A stretch of DNA of 64,000 bases from Chitinophagaceae bacterium. GTDB taxonomy: Bacteria; Bacteroidota; Bacteroidia; Chitinophagales; Chitinophagaceae. The stretch is taken from the NCBI GenBank assembly GCA_019752045.1, contig JAIEMP010000003.1, positions 1-64,000 on the forward strand, written 5' to 3'. This document shows, one piece after another, positions 27,433 to 36,353 of the stretch. A program made the position numbers and the translations under genes. The notes beneath the pieces were generated by a model, which saw nothing but the letters and a program-made list of their open reading frames with translations, ran no database searches and was not told the DNA's origin. The stretch's first letter is position 1. Each line of letters begins with the position of its first letter.

Positions 27433-27795
27433 TCAATTCTTTTTTTGATTATACACAGCGTGATAGAACGTAGTATCGCCTTTACTGAAAATGATTTTTC
27501 TGTTGTCTTCCTTCTCCAATTCGTAAATATTGTTTACGGTAAATTTTATTTCGGTAAATATGTAACCTGTATGAATGATAAAAACGGCTTTATACAAACT
27601 GTCTTTTTTTACAACCTCCATTTTAAAATCTTCCTGCCAGTTTAACGGGTGATCATTCCCCCTGATGCCTGCCTGCTCTACAACAACAGACTGGTTTAAT
27701 GAAAGTGTACACACAACAATCCGTTTGTAGGTTTTTTGTACACAGCCGGAAATACCAAATGCACAAAGAAGCAGCGTAGCGAAAATAAATTTCAT
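27433..27795 (-). CDS. Small putative lipoprotein, unknown
   Basis: A 120-residue protein from ATG 27795 with a lipoprotein signal (ATLLLCAFGISGC, Cys18). The mature part is strand-rich with no motif I recognise. Its ATG overlaps the stop of the DoxX gene by four bases (ATGA at 27792-27795), so translation is coupled. It is the last gene of the GIN/DoxX operon. A longer reading frame extends to 27954 but lies inside doxX and is rejected. Confidence 0.75.
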   Translation of the reverse strand: MKFIFATLLLCAFGISGCVQKTYKRIVVCTLSLNQSVVVEQAGIRGNDHPLNWQEDFKMEVVKKDSLYKAVFIIHTGYIFTEIKFTVNNIYELEKEDNRKIIFSKGDTTFYHAVYNQKKN

Positions 27796-28268
27796 GTTGA
27801 TTTTTTTAGTGTGATGAGATAATCGGCTCCAAATCTGCCGGAACCAAGGATACAGCCAAATACAGCAACCCATAAAAAACCCAAGGCAGGTAACGCATTC
27901 CATATTCCCTGATTTATCTGCTGCATAAAAATGGCTACCAGCATGGTGCAACAAATCAAAAATGAAAACAATCGTGTTTGAAAACCAAGCATCAGGAATA
28001 ACCCGCCAACTGCTTCACTAAAAGCGGCCATCCATGCAAAGAATGCGGGAAACATAGCAAAGATGCCGCCGTAACCGGCCACATCATCCGGAAACCAGAA
28101 AGCCACTTCAAAAAAGCCCAGATTTTTTTCGGCAGGGCTCCATGGTAATCCAAATTTAGATGAGCCAAAATCCGCTGTAAGAAAATAGCCACACACAATA
28201 CGTGGCACAGAGAGTAACAAATCCTGCCACCAGTATGGAAGTACAATCGGTTGAATAATTTTCTTCAT
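27792..28268 (-). CDS. DoxX-family membrane protein
   Basis: A 158-residue integral membrane protein with four hydrophobic segments typical of DoxX: the first around RIVCGYFLTADFG, then GGIFAMFPAFFAWMAAF, AVGGLFLMLGFQTRL..FLICCTMLVAIFM and LGFLWVAVFGCILGSGRFGADYLI. The ending G-S-G-R-F-G/A-x-D is the family signature, also in the fusion protein upstream. DoxX proteins have been linked to quinone or sulfur oxidation and to redox protection. Third gene of the operon, overlapping the lipoprotein gene. Confidence 0.88.
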   Translation of the reverse strand: MKKIIQPIVLPYWWQDLLLSVPRIVCGYFLTADFGSSKFGLPWSPAEKNLGFFEVAFWFPDDVAGYGGIFAMFPAFFAWMAAFSEAVGGLFLMLGFQTRLFSFLICCTMLVAIFMQQINQGIWNALPALGFLWVAVFGCILGSGRFGADYLITLKKST

Positions 28269-28319
28269 GAAGCGTTAGAATTAAAAGTTTAAATGACAGA
28301 CGAATCGCCTGATTCGTAT

Positions 28320-29447
28320 TTATTGTTTTGTTTCAATAGTGCCATTACCCAAAATGGATGAGCTGCTTGCAGCTTTACCCTTTCCTTTATTTACAATATT
28401 GCCGTTGCCATATCCTTTTGCAGTAAATATGTTTCCGGTATTGATCAACACATCACCATTTCCTGTTTTTTCTATGTTTACTTTTTCTGCAATCAGCTGG
28501 TCGGCTTTCACATCGCCATTGCCATAACAGGTTATATTCAGTTCGCCAACAGTGCCCTCAACCATTGCATCGCCATTGCCACTATTTTTTATACGGAGTA
28601 CTGATCCTTTCATCTCTTTTACAACTAACCTGCTGTTACTGCTATGAGTGATTGATGTAACTGCAGGCATGGTAATTCGTATGCGGATCCCGGTGGTTTC
28701 GAGATAGCGTTTATTGTTTTTATTTCCTTCAATTGAAATGCGTAATACAGAACCTTTTTTTTCTACATTGAGCAACGGTTTCAGATTGTCATCAATGGTT
28801 ACAGAAACAGAAAACGATTTGCCAATTTCCACTTCAATATCACCTGCTAAATCGAATAACTCCAGTTCGTTAAAATTGCTGTAGTCATATGTTTGAGTTA
28901 CAAGCTTACCCGATCCGTTGAGCGGTTTATTTTGTGCTGTACTCTGTAAAGCAGCAAACAAAAAGAAAGCAACTGCTGTTGGTTTTAATGCAGGCATGAT
29001 GTTGATTTTTTTCCGCTTCATGATCCATTCATCAACAGCAAACCGTCCGCTGCCGCCAAAAGAAATCAATACAAATCCCCAAAACAGCAATTGCTGATAA
29101 TACATTCCGGTAACAGGTTCTGCATCTCCATACCAGATAAAAGCAACAATAAAAAACTGAAACGCTAATTGAATAGCTGAGATTCGTGTTAAGAAGCCGA
29201 TGGCAATAAATAGTCCGCCAACAAACTCACCCCATGATGCAGCAGCTGCCCAAAATGCAGGCGATGGAAATGTAAACCCCAGATCTCTTACCTGATCTGC
29301 AAACCAGCCGGGTGCTGCAAAGTCTTTCATTTTTGGCCAGCCAGCTCCAAGAGCCATACTAAAACCAATGTAAAAGCGAAAGAGTAACCAGGAAATATTA
29401 AATGCTTTGTTGCCGGTAAACGTACTGCCGAAAAAAAATTGTTTCAT
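28320..29447 (-). CDS. DoxX membrane domain fused to a GIN (DUF2807) domain
   Basis: A 375-residue protein. Residues 1-145 form a DoxX unit with four membrane helices and the ending GGSGRFAVDEW. Residues about 152-170 are a fifth hydrophobic segment (PTAVAFFLFAALQSTAQ) that looks like a former signal peptide. Residues 175-375 form a GIN/DUF2807 beta-helix with repeated G-N-G-D motifs. If DoxX leaves its C terminus inside, the fifth segment would carry the GIN domain across the membrane. An in-frame fusion of two once separate genes is likely; no frame break is seen. Confidence 0.88.
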   Translation of the reverse strand: MKQFFFGSTFTGNKAFNISWLLFRFYIGFSMALGAGWPKMKDFAAPGWFADQVRDLGFTFPSPAFWAAAASWGEFVGGLFIAIGFLTRISAIQLAFQFFIVAFIWYGDAEPVTGMYYQQLLFWGFVLISFGGSGRFAVDEWIMKRKKINIMPALKPTAVAFFLFAALQSTAQNKPLNGSGKLVTQTYDYSNFNELELFDLAGDIEVEIGKSFSVSVTIDDNLKPLLNVEKKGSVLRISIEGNKNNKRYLETTGIRIRITMPAVTSITHSSNSRLVVKEMKGSVLRIKNSGNGDAMVEGTVGELNITCYGNGDVKADQLIAEKVNIEKTGNGDVLINTGNIFTAKGYGNGNIVNKGKGKAASSSSILGNGTIETKQ

Positions 29448-29472
29448 ATTGATGTGAGTTGAAGTAAGGTAA

Positions 29473-30435
29473 TTATTGATTGATGTTGATGGTTTTGTTC
29501 CTGTCTTCTTTTTTTACAAGTAGAAATGGTGGCTGATCCGAAATTTTTTTGCCACCCATCACTGTATTTACCTGCTCTTCATTAGCCAGATAAATTTTAG
29601 TTCCTGCGGGGAAGCGAAATGCTTTTGAACTATAAGGCGGTAAAACAAAAATGCTGGTACCGTTGCCTTTTTCATCGGGCCGGTAAGAGATAACAGAAAG
29701 CTTTACGGGTAACAAACTGTTGTTTTTAATTTTAAAACGGACATATTCCAATTCAATGTTTTTCTTTACAACAGGAGTTGTATTTCCAAAAAGATTGGTT
29801 ATATCATTGCTGCCATTCATGTTTGTTTCAATCAGTTCTTTTGTATTAACTACAAACTCTGCATTACCCGATGAGCTGAGTGTAGTTGTTTCGGCAATAA
29901 GTGTTCCTGCATGAATATCACTGTTGCCTTTGGTTTGCAACAATACATTGTTCACTGTACCCGAAAGGCTGATGCTGGCATTACCTGAACTGATTAACGA
30001 GAATGTTTGTTGGTTGAGCTCCTTGCATTCAATTTTTGCATTGCCGCTATTGTTGATTGCTTCCAGAGCAGGAACCCTGATGCTGATAACCGTATTGTTT
30101 GTTGAGAGCCAACGGTCGTATTTACCCCCGCTCAAGTCAAACGAAAGTTTCAGTGTACTGCCTTCCTGTTTGTAACGGAAGAATTCTTTGAGGTTTTCAT
30201 CAATACTGATGTTGAGGGAGTAATCTGTTGCTCCTGTAATCACAATTATTTTAGCATTCATATGGCTGATATCGAGACTGGTGAAAGAAGAAACCTGCGG
30301 ATTAAGTTTTACCAGTTTGCCGTTGCCGTTTATCTGCTCCCATTTTTTACCATTGTAGTATGAGTAAGAGCTTTGCGCTGTGCAGGAAGTAAACACATTG
30401 GTAAGGATGATAGAGATGCTGAGGATCCACTTCAT
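29473..30435 (-). CDS. GIN-domain (DUF2807) secreted protein
   Basis: A 320-residue protein with a signal peptide that ends in a lipobox-like VFTSC (Cys18-region). Residues about 35-220 form a GIN/DUF2807 right-handed beta-helix with repeated S-G-N-A turns. A C-terminal strand-rich part follows (NIELEYVRFKIKNNSLLPVKL). The family has been annotated as putative autotransporter adhesin or bactofilin-like, with no proven role. It is the first gene of the operon and pairs with the second GIN domain in the DoxX fusion 25 bp downstream. Confidence 0.85.
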   Translation of the reverse strand: MKWILSISIILTNVFTSCTAQSSYSYYNGKKWEQINGNGKLVKLNPQVSSFTSLDISHMNAKIIVITGATDYSLNISIDENLKEFFRYKQEGSTLKLSFDLSGGKYDRWLSTNNTVISIRVPALEAINNSGNAKIECKELNQQTFSLISSGNASISLSGTVNNVLLQTKGNSDIHAGTLIAETTTLSSSGNAEFVVNTKELIETNMNGSNDITNLFGNTTPVVKKNIELEYVRFKIKNNSLLPVKLSVISYRPDEKGNGTSIFVLPPYSSKAFRFPAGTKIYLANEEQVNTVMGGKKISDQPPFLLVKKEDRNKTININQ

Positions 30436-30535
30436 GATGATAAATTTTGCGGTGAATGATTTGTTTCAGCAAAGATTCGTTCAAGCAGAACGGTTCATCG
30501 CCTCAGATTGTGATTTGAGACCAGGTAAACAGGTG

Positions 30536-30616
30536 TCAAATCATAAACAGAAGGATCAAATCATCTGAGTGTCTGATAACGAATAGGCAAATGCCGGATT
30601 TATAAAAGGCAAATGC
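30536..30616 (-). promoter_or_regulatory. Cluster of direct repeats upstream of the GIN/DoxX operon (candidate AraC boxes)
   Basis: GGCAAATGC occurs at 30586-30594 and again at 30608-30616, exactly 22 bp apart (two helical turns). TCAAATCAT also occurs at 30536-30544 and 30556-30564, with an inverted TGATTTGA at 30511. This 210-bp gap lies between the AraC-type regulator gene and the operon it precedes. Direct repeats at this spacing are what AraC proteins bind, but binding is inference. Confidence 0.5.
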
Positions 30617-30648
30617 GACCCTTTAATAGCGAGAAATAAAGCTGGGAC

Positions 30649-31869
30649 TCAATAATTTTTGTCCAGCCAGTCTTTTGGACTGAGCCCGGTTTGTTTTTTA
30701 AACGCCCTGTTAAATGTAGCCTTTGAATTGAACCCGCAGTCGAACGCAATACCCAGCAGGGTTTGATTTTTCTGTTCTCCTGCTTTGAGCAGCTCGATGA
30801 CGGCTTTAACCCGATACTCATTTACAAAATCGTTAAAGTTTAAACCAAATCCCTGATTAATGACCTTGCTGAGTACAGATGTATTTGTTGAAAGTTTTTT
30901 TGCCAGCTGGGAAAGCGTCAGTTCAGCATCGGTATACAGCTGATCATTTAGCATAGATGCCGAGACTTTTTCTTTCCAGAGAAGCAGGTTGTGATCGGGT
31001 TGTTCTGCAGCCGCAATTACTTCAAACGATGCATCTTCTGTGACTGCTTCAGGAGCCGGCAACAGCACCTGTTTCTGAAATTGAGTTAACAGCTTTGGTT
31101 CAAACAACAGCTTGCGTAAAGGAACATTCACTGCATTGTAACCGTTGATGGCAATATAATAGACCACTAATGCAAAGGCAAAGAAATAATACCAGGAACC
31201 TTCATAGTCCAGTTGGTTAAATGCAGGAATTAAATTCAGCAGTTCTTCAACTAACGGAAGTATGGTAAGGATGCCAAATGCTATCAAAAAATTCCGGAGC
31301 CAACCAAGACCGGCAACATCCAGAAACGAGAATTCAAAAAAAGTATAGCGTTTGTATTTTCTGTAATAGCTGATAGAAAGCAGCAGATAAATAATGATGC
31401 TGAGTTTTTGCAAAACCTGATACCAGCTGTCGAAATCAGGATCATTGTCTCCGTTCATGAGGTAGTATTTTTTTACAATCAGCTTGTCTACCACCACTAC
31501 AATGATACACCAGAGGATATACAACAGGCCGGGAGCAAAATGCAACCAGTCTTTTTGCTGCAAACGAAAATGAAAATTCGTAATACTCTTTACATACATG
31601 TACAGCAAGGGTCCTGTAAACAAACCATGTACAAATGGCGTGTAAAAAAGAAGATCACGATAAAACGGGTTGGTCGTGTTATACCAGCCTGCAAAACCCG
31701 TCATCCATGGTACAACATACAGCCCTGCAAGCAACAGGAAGGTTCCAAGTAATTTATCTGACGTGCTTTCGTGTTTCAAGCCCCTGCGCCACAGCATAAA
31801 ACTGTATACCAGAATATGCACAAAAAAAACAAGCAGAAGCGAACTGAATAAGTTGAAATCAAATACCAT
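30649..31869 (-). CDS. Membrane-anchored AraC-family transcriptional regulator
   Basis: A 406-residue protein with an N-terminal seven-helix membrane part (about residues 1-245) and a C-terminal AraC helix-turn-helix pair (LSQLAKKLSTNTSVLSKVINQGFGLNFNDFVNEYR and TLLGIAFDCGFNSKATFNRAFKKQTGLSPKDW). This design is common in Bacteroidota. The membrane part probably senses an envelope or small hydrophobic signal. ATG 31869 is preferred to a TTG two codons earlier. It lies directly upstream of the GIN/DoxX operon on the same strand, with candidate binding repeats in the gap. Confidence 0.92.
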   Translation of the reverse strand: MVFDFNLFSSLLLVFFVHILVYSFMLWRRGLKHESTSDKLLGTFLLLAGLYVVPWMTGFAGWYNTTNPFYRDLLFYTPFVHGLFTGPLLYMYVKSITNFHFRLQQKDWLHFAPGLLYILWCIIVVVVDKLIVKKYYLMNGDNDPDFDSWYQVLQKLSIIIYLLLSISYYRKYKRYTFFEFSFLDVAGLGWLRNFLIAFGILTILPLVEELLNLIPAFNQLDYEGSWYYFFAFALVVYYIAINGYNAVNVPLRKLLFEPKLLTQFQKQVLLPAPEAVTEDASFEVIAAAEQPDHNLLLWKEKVSASMLNDQLYTDAELTLSQLAKKLSTNTSVLSKVINQGFGLNFNDFVNEYRVKAVIELLKAGEQKNQTLLGIAFDCGFNSKATFNRAFKKQTGLSPKDWLDKNY

Positions 31870-31936
31870 GATCAATATGATGATTGCTGTAACCTGTCTA
31901 AAAATAATATTCTGGAATTCTTAAGTGACTTACAGT

Positions 31937-31967
31937 GGTCTGTGTCCTCACCGACCACAGCAGCAAA
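31937..31967. repeat. Short dispersed hairpin repeat (copy 1)
   Basis: GGTCTGTGTCCTCACCGACC followed by ACAGCAGCAAA resembles the segment at 48905-48934 (GGTCGGTGCCCCTACCGACT then ACAGCAAGAA). Both form a small GGTCGGTG/CACCGACC-type hairpin. They are intergenic and look like members of a dispersed repeat. Confidence 0.4.
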
Positions 31968-31992
31968 CAAACATTCAACAGCAGGATTTTGT

Positions 31993-33603
31993 TTAATCTT
32001 TCTTTTCTAATACGGGGTATTTGATGCCTAATTGTTCCAAGTAAGTATTGTATTTCGTTGGATCGTAATAAAATTTCTTCAACTGGGGACGGAACTGCTC
32101 CATAATTTTTGTGTTGAGAAAAGTTGCAGGTGGCGTATTCTTCTCAACAAAAGGAATGTACTTCGTTTCTTTTGTTTGCACATTGTTGTGATAGTCCCAC
32201 GCATCAGTAATAATCTTTGGATTGCTGAGCATATCAATCAACGTAGCAGCAACCACTTTACTTCCGTGCACCACGCCTTTGTGTGCAATGGGAGTTGCCA
32301 TGGCAATACCATCGGCCCAGTTATGACCCGGTGTTCCGGGAATATTAGAAGGGTAGCGTAACACAACAGTAGGTACATTCCATGCAATATCAGCAATATC
32401 ATCACTGCCACTGCCCCATGAAAATTGTACAGGTCCGTTTAACGTATCGAGCTTTAATGCCAAACCATCAATTGCATTTCCACGTTGATCTTTTTTTGGT
32501 GCGTTCACTAACTTTTGTACTGCTTTCGCCAATGCCTGATCATCGTTGCTCCATGTTGGTAACCCAACGGTTTTAATATTCTTATACATCGCTTCTGCAA
32601 TCGACTTATTAAAATGCCCCGGCCATGCGGTGCCGAGTAAACGATGCTTTACAGTTGTGTTGGTCATCATCGCTGCACCATTGGCGATGCGGATGCCATC
32701 ATCATACATGGCTTTAATATCTTCATAGGTACGTTCACGGAAATAATACCACACTGCTGCTTTTGACGGGACAACATTCGGCTGATCGCCACCGTCAGTA
32801 ACTACATAGTGTGAACGTTGCGTTGGTTTTAAATGTTCCCGTTTGTAATTCCAACCCACATTCATCAACTCCACTGCATCCAATGCGCTCTTACCACGCC
32901 ATGGTGCTCCGGCAGAATGTGCAGAGCTGCCTTCAAACTGAAATTCAACCGACACCAATCCGTTATTTCCTGCATCGCCCCAGCTCACTCCTAAATTATT
33001 TGCAACATGTGTAAAGATGCAGGCATCTACATTTTTAAATAAGCCATCACGGATATACCATGCTTTGCTTCCAACCAATTCTTCGGCAATGCCCGGCCAG
33101 ATCATTAAAGTGCCGGGTAATTTTTCACGCTCCATTATTTTCTTTACTTCAATAGCTGCAAGTATCACCAATGGCAAACCGGAGTTATGTCCTTCACCAT
33201 GTCCCGGTGCATCTTCAACAATCGGACTTTTATAAGCCACACCTGGTTTTTGTGAAGCTTTGGGAATACAATCCACATCACTGCCTAATGCGATGAATGG
33301 TTTGCCGTTTCCCCACTTGGCGATCCATGCTGTAGGCATAACTGAAACACCCCGTTCAATTGTAAATCCATTCTGTTCTAAAATTTTTGTGAGATATGCA
33401 CTTGTTTCTGTTTCCTGAAAACCAAGCTCAGCAAAGCTGAACACCATATCTACCATTACCTGTGCATCTTTTGCTTTGCCATCAACAGCAGCCATCACTT
33501 CTTTTTTCCATGCGTCTGCTTTTGATGGTGGAATGGGTTTTGTTTGTGCAGAAAGTAGAGAAGAAAATAAAAGACAAAGGAAAAGGCTGAATGCTGTTCT
33601 CAT
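31993..33603 (-). CDS. Secreted M20-family amidohydrolase (AbgB-like)
   Basis: A 536-residue zinc hydrolase with a signal peptide (FSLFLCLLFSSLLSAQ). M20 landmarks: ALGSDVDCIP, the metal region GHGEGHNSG, EELVGSKAW with the catalytic glutamate, and the lid domain with SSAHSAGAPWRGKSALDAVELM. The later part SWGSGSDDIADIAW and HNWADGIAMATPIAHKG fits AbgB-type p-aminobenzoyl-glutamate or N-acyl amino acid hydrolases. It is longer than usual by about 60 residues at the C terminus. Exported and probably periplasmic; the substrate is not determined. Confidence 0.9.
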   Translation of the reverse strand: MRTAFSLFLCLLFSSLLSAQTKPIPPSKADAWKKEVMAAVDGKAKDAQVMVDMVFSFAELGFQETETSAYLTKILEQNGFTIERGVSVMPTAWIAKWGNGKPFIALGSDVDCIPKASQKPGVAYKSPIVEDAPGHGEGHNSGLPLVILAAIEVKKIMEREKLPGTLMIWPGIAEELVGSKAWYIRDGLFKNVDACIFTHVANNLGVSWGDAGNNGLVSVEFQFEGSSAHSAGAPWRGKSALDAVELMNVGWNYKREHLKPTQRSHYVVTDGGDQPNVVPSKAAVWYYFRERTYEDIKAMYDDGIRIANGAAMMTNTTVKHRLLGTAWPGHFNKSIAEAMYKNIKTVGLPTWSNDDQALAKAVQKLVNAPKKDQRGNAIDGLALKLDTLNGPVQFSWGSGSDDIADIAWNVPTVVLRYPSNIPGTPGHNWADGIAMATPIAHKGVVHGSKVVAATLIDMLSNPKIITDAWDYHNNVQTKETKYIPFVEKNTPPATFLNTKIMEQFRPQLKKFYYDPTKYNTYLEQLGIKYPVLEKKD

Positions 33604-33644
33604 GCTGATTGGTTTTGATGTATCGAAAGTAAATTAACTAAAAA

Positions 33645-34202
33645 TCAAACAAGATGCTTTATTCCCAACTCCGGATACTTTCCTTCAATTGTTGAGAAGT
33701 ATGTAATGATCTGTTTAAAATCATCCGCTTCATTTGCCGAAGGATAAATGAGCGGGCCCATGGATACTTCCCGTTTGGTAAAATCAAAACCAACCAAGAG
33801 GATGGGTACATTGGCTTCTTTAGCGATGTAATAAAAACCTGTGCGGAGTTTATCTACTTTTTTTCTTGTTCCTTCCGGGCTCATGCCAAGTCGAAAAATT
33901 TCATGCTGACTGAATTTTTCTGCTACCTGTGTTACCATACCTTTTGAAGAAGAACGATCTACCGGTGTGCCGCCAATGGCACGGAAGAACCAACCGAAAG
34001 GTCCATCAAACAATTCTTTCTTTCCAAGAAAATAAGCGTTGGGGATTGGGATCATATAACGTGCTGCTAAACCCACCACAATATCCCATGCGCTGGTATG
34101 TGGTGCAACTGCAATCACCATTTTAGGAACATGTGCTGGAAATGTGCCTGTAATTTTCCACCCTTTAATTTTCCACCAGAACGACAATAGCCATCCGATC
34201 AT
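33645..34202 (-). CDS. PlsC-like acyltransferase
   Basis: A 185-residue protein of the lysophosphatidate acyltransferase superfamily. Motif I is APHTSAWDIV (H-x4-D, about residues 34-43), motif II region GGTPVDRSSS, motif III SPEGTRKKVDKLRTGFYYIA and motif IV NVPILLVGFDF. It is shorter than PlsC (about 240) and matches the small glycerol-acyltransferase-like proteins common in Bacteroidota. A single N-terminal hydrophobic stretch may attach it to the membrane. It is monocistronic and divergent from the PEP carboxykinase gene. Confidence 0.88.
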   Translation of the reverse strand: MIGWLLSFWWKIKGWKITGTFPAHVPKMVIAVAPHTSAWDIVVGLAARYMIPIPNAYFLGKKELFDGPFGWFFRAIGGTPVDRSSSKGMVTQVAEKFSQHEIFRLGMSPEGTRKKVDKLRTGFYYIAKEANVPILLVGFDFTKREVSMGPLIYPSANEADDFKQIITYFSTIEGKYPELGIKHLV

Positions 34203-34258
34203 AAGCGTGTATTAGTGGCAAAAGGTAAGTTGAATTTAAACGATGGCAAACTGTTGTT

Positions 34259-34290
34259 AAGCCCCCAACCCCTAAAGGGGAGTATTAACC
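34259..34290. repeat. Dispersed CCCCAACCCCTAAAGGGGAG-type repeat
   Basis: CCCCCAACCCCTAAAGGGGAG is a GC-rich palindromic intergenic sequence of the type frequent in Bacteroidota. Related copies lie near 48748, 48854 and 57986. It lies in the divergent gap before the PEP carboxykinase gene. Role unknown. Confidence 0.5.
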
Positions 34291-34423
34291 TGAGTATTAT
34301 TTGGGTCTATAAGAAAACAGCATTTTAATTTTTCAAAGCTATTTGCTGCAATTTATGCAGTGCGGCCGCTTATTTAAGAAAACAATTCCAAACAATTTCA
34401 TTTTATCTTTCTACGGGTAGTCC

Positions 34424-34431
34424 TAAGTTTG
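34424..34431 (+). promoter_or_regulatory. -7 box (TAAGTTTG) before pckG
   Basis: TAAGTTTG at 34424-34431 fits TAnnTTTG and predicts a start near 34436, 17 nt before the ATG at 34453. This excludes the upstream TTG at 34429, which overlaps the box. No -33 element is clear. Confidence 0.55.
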
Positions 34432-34452
34432 CCTTCTCTAAATTGCCAAATA

Positions 34453-36282
34453 ATGATTGCTTCAGCCAAACCCGATTTAAAGGAATGGGTAGAAAATATG
34501 CGTCAGCATTTTCAGCCCGATACTGTGCATTGGTGTACCGGTTCACAGGAAGAATATGATTTGCTTTGCCAACAACTTGTCGACAAAGGAACGTTTATCA
34601 AACTCAATCCCGAAAAAAGGCCCAACAGTTTTGCCTGTTTCAGTGATCCCAGTGATGTGGCCCGTGTAGAAGACCGCACATTTATTTGCAGCATCCGCAA
34701 ACAGGATGCAGGGCCCACCAACAACTGGATGGATCCAAAGCAAATGAAAGGGATTCTTGAAGACCTTACTGTGGGAAGTATGAAAGGAAGAACGATGTAT
34801 GTGATTCCTTTTTGTATGGGTCCCGTTGGTTCAAAACTTTCACGTTATGGAGTTCAGTTAACAGACAGCGAATATGTGGTGACCAATATGCGGATCATGA
34901 CGAGAATGGGAAAAGAGGTGATGCCACATATCAATGGTGATTGGGTAAAATGTTTGCACACACTCGGTGCTCCGTTACAAGAAGGACAACAGGATGTAAA
35001 ATGGCCCTGCAACCCAACTGTAAAATATATTTCACATTTTCCTGAAGAACGCCTGGTGATTTCTTACGGCAGTGGTTATGGTGGTAATGCACTGCTCGGG
35101 AAAAAATGTTTTGCATTACGAATTGCCACTGTGCTTGGCCGTGATGAAGGATGGTTGGCCGAGCATATGTTATTGTTGGGTGTTGAAAATCCGGAGAAAG
35201 AAAAAACTTATATCGCTGCTGCGTTTCCGAGTGCCTGTGGTAAAACAAATTTTGCAATGATGATTCCGCCAAAAGAAATGGACGGATGGAAAGTAACAAC
35301 AGTAGGGGATGATATTGCATGGATACATAAAGGGGAAGATGGAAAATTATATGCCATCAATCCCGAAGCAGGTTACTTTGGTGTGGCACCCGGCACCAAT
35401 GCAAAAACAAATCCGAATGCAATGGAAAGCATTCGTGCCAATACCATTTTTACCAATGTGGCCATTACAAGTGATGGCGATATCTGGTGGGAGGGAATGA
35501 CAAAAGAAGTGCCCGATGGATTAACCGACTGGCATGGGAAACCATATGATAAGAACAGTGGTAAACCTGCTGCACATCCCAATGCACGGTTTACAGCGCC
35601 GGGTTATCAAAATCCTGCGATTGATAAAGACTGGGACAATCCAAAAGGAGTAATTGTTTCTGCATTTGTTTTTGGCGGAAGAAGAAGCACCGCTGTACCG
35701 TTGGTGTACCAATCGTTCAACTGGAATTTTGGTGTGTACCTCGCAGCAACAATGGGAAGTGAAATGACGGCTGCTGCGTTTGGTGAATTAGGAAAAGTGC
35801 GGAGAGATCCGTTTGCAATGTTGCCTTTTCTTGGTTACCATATGGGTGATTATTTTAATCATTGGTTACAGTTTGGCAGAGACCTGCCGAATGCTCCACG
35901 CATTTTTGGTGTAAACTGGTTCAGAAAAAATGATAAAGGAGAATTTATGTGGCCGGGCTTTGGCGAAAATATGCGTGTACTGAAATGGATTGTTGAACGT
36001 TGCAAAGGACAGGCAAGTGCAGTTGAATGTCCGATAGGCTGGAGACCACGTTACCGTGATCTTGATTGGAGAGGATTGGAAACGGACCAATTTGCACGGG
36101 AAGATTTTCATAAACTCCAGTTGATTGATAGTGAACTCTGGAAACAGGAATTGTTGAGTCATGAAGAGTTATTTGAAAAATTATACGATCGTATTCCCAA
36201 AGAATTTTTATTTATGCGGCAACTGTTGTTGAGTGCATTGTGGCGCTCACCGGAAGATTATGCAATGGCGCCAGAGAGATGA
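34453..36282 (+). CDS. pckG: Phosphoenolpyruvate carboxykinase (GTP)
   Basis: Converts oxaloacetate and GTP to phosphoenolpyruvate, the first step of gluconeogenesis. The 609-residue protein has the GTP-type P-loop [13 protein letters not shown], the upstream [20 protein letters not shown] segment, the metal/substrate region [24 protein letters not shown], and the guanine-binding region [10 protein letters not shown]. The length and motifs are those of the GTP class, not the ATP class. A promoter box lies 22 bp upstream of its ATG. A REP half-site begins six bases past its stop. Confidence 0.96.
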   Translation: MIASAKPDLKEWVENMRQHFQPDTVHWCTGSQEEYDLLCQQLVDKGTFIKLNPEKRPNSFACFSDPSDVARVEDRTFICSIRKQDAGPTNNWMDPKQMKGILEDLTVGSMKGRTMYVIPFCMGPVGSKLSRYGVQLTDSEYVVTNMRIMTRMGKEVMPHINGDWVKCLHTLGAPLQEGQQDVKWPCNPTVKYISHFPEERLVISYGSGYGGNALLGKKCFALRIATVLGRDEGWLAEHMLLLGVENPEKEKTYIAAAFPSACGKTNFAMMIPPKEMDGWKVTTVGDDIAWIHKGEDGKLYAINPEAGYFGVAPGTNAKTNPNAMESIRANTIFTNVAITSDGDIWWEGMTKEVPDGLTDWHGKPYDKNSGKPAAHPNARFTAPGYQNPAIDKDWDNPKGVIVSAFVFGGRRSTAVPLVYQSFNWNFGVYLAATMGSEMTAAAFGELGKVRRDPFAMLPFLGYHMGDYFNHWLQFGRDLPNAPRIFGVNWFRKNDKGEFMWPGFGENMRVLKWIVERCKGQASAVECPIGWRPRYRDLDWRGLETDQFAREDFHKLQLIDSELWKQELLSHEELFEKLYDRIPKEFLFMRQLLLSALWRSPEDYAMAPER

Positions 36283-36287
36283 GAAGT

Positions 36288-36349
36288 GTTAACTGTTTGC
36301 ACGAAGATGTTATCTGTCTGCACGGGCCTTAGCCCGTCTGACAGATAAT
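36288..36349 (+). repeat. REP palindrome with half-copy, left of the RAYT gene
   Basis: The hairpin TATCTGTC (36311-36318)...ACGGGC-CTTA-GCCCGT (36322-36337)...GACAGATA (36340-36347) is an imperfect REP palindrome. Just before it GTTAACTGTTTGCACG (36288-36303) repeats the first half, GTTATCTGTCTGCACG (36310-36325), with a period of 22 bp. The transposase gene ends five bases further right. The right flank carries the same design in inverted order. Confidence 0.75.
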
Positions 36350-36353
36350 GAAA

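Noticed and set aside
27796-27954. Longer N terminus for the lipoprotein at 27433
   Set aside because: It lies inside doxX, and the ATG at 27795 gives a clear lipoprotein signal.
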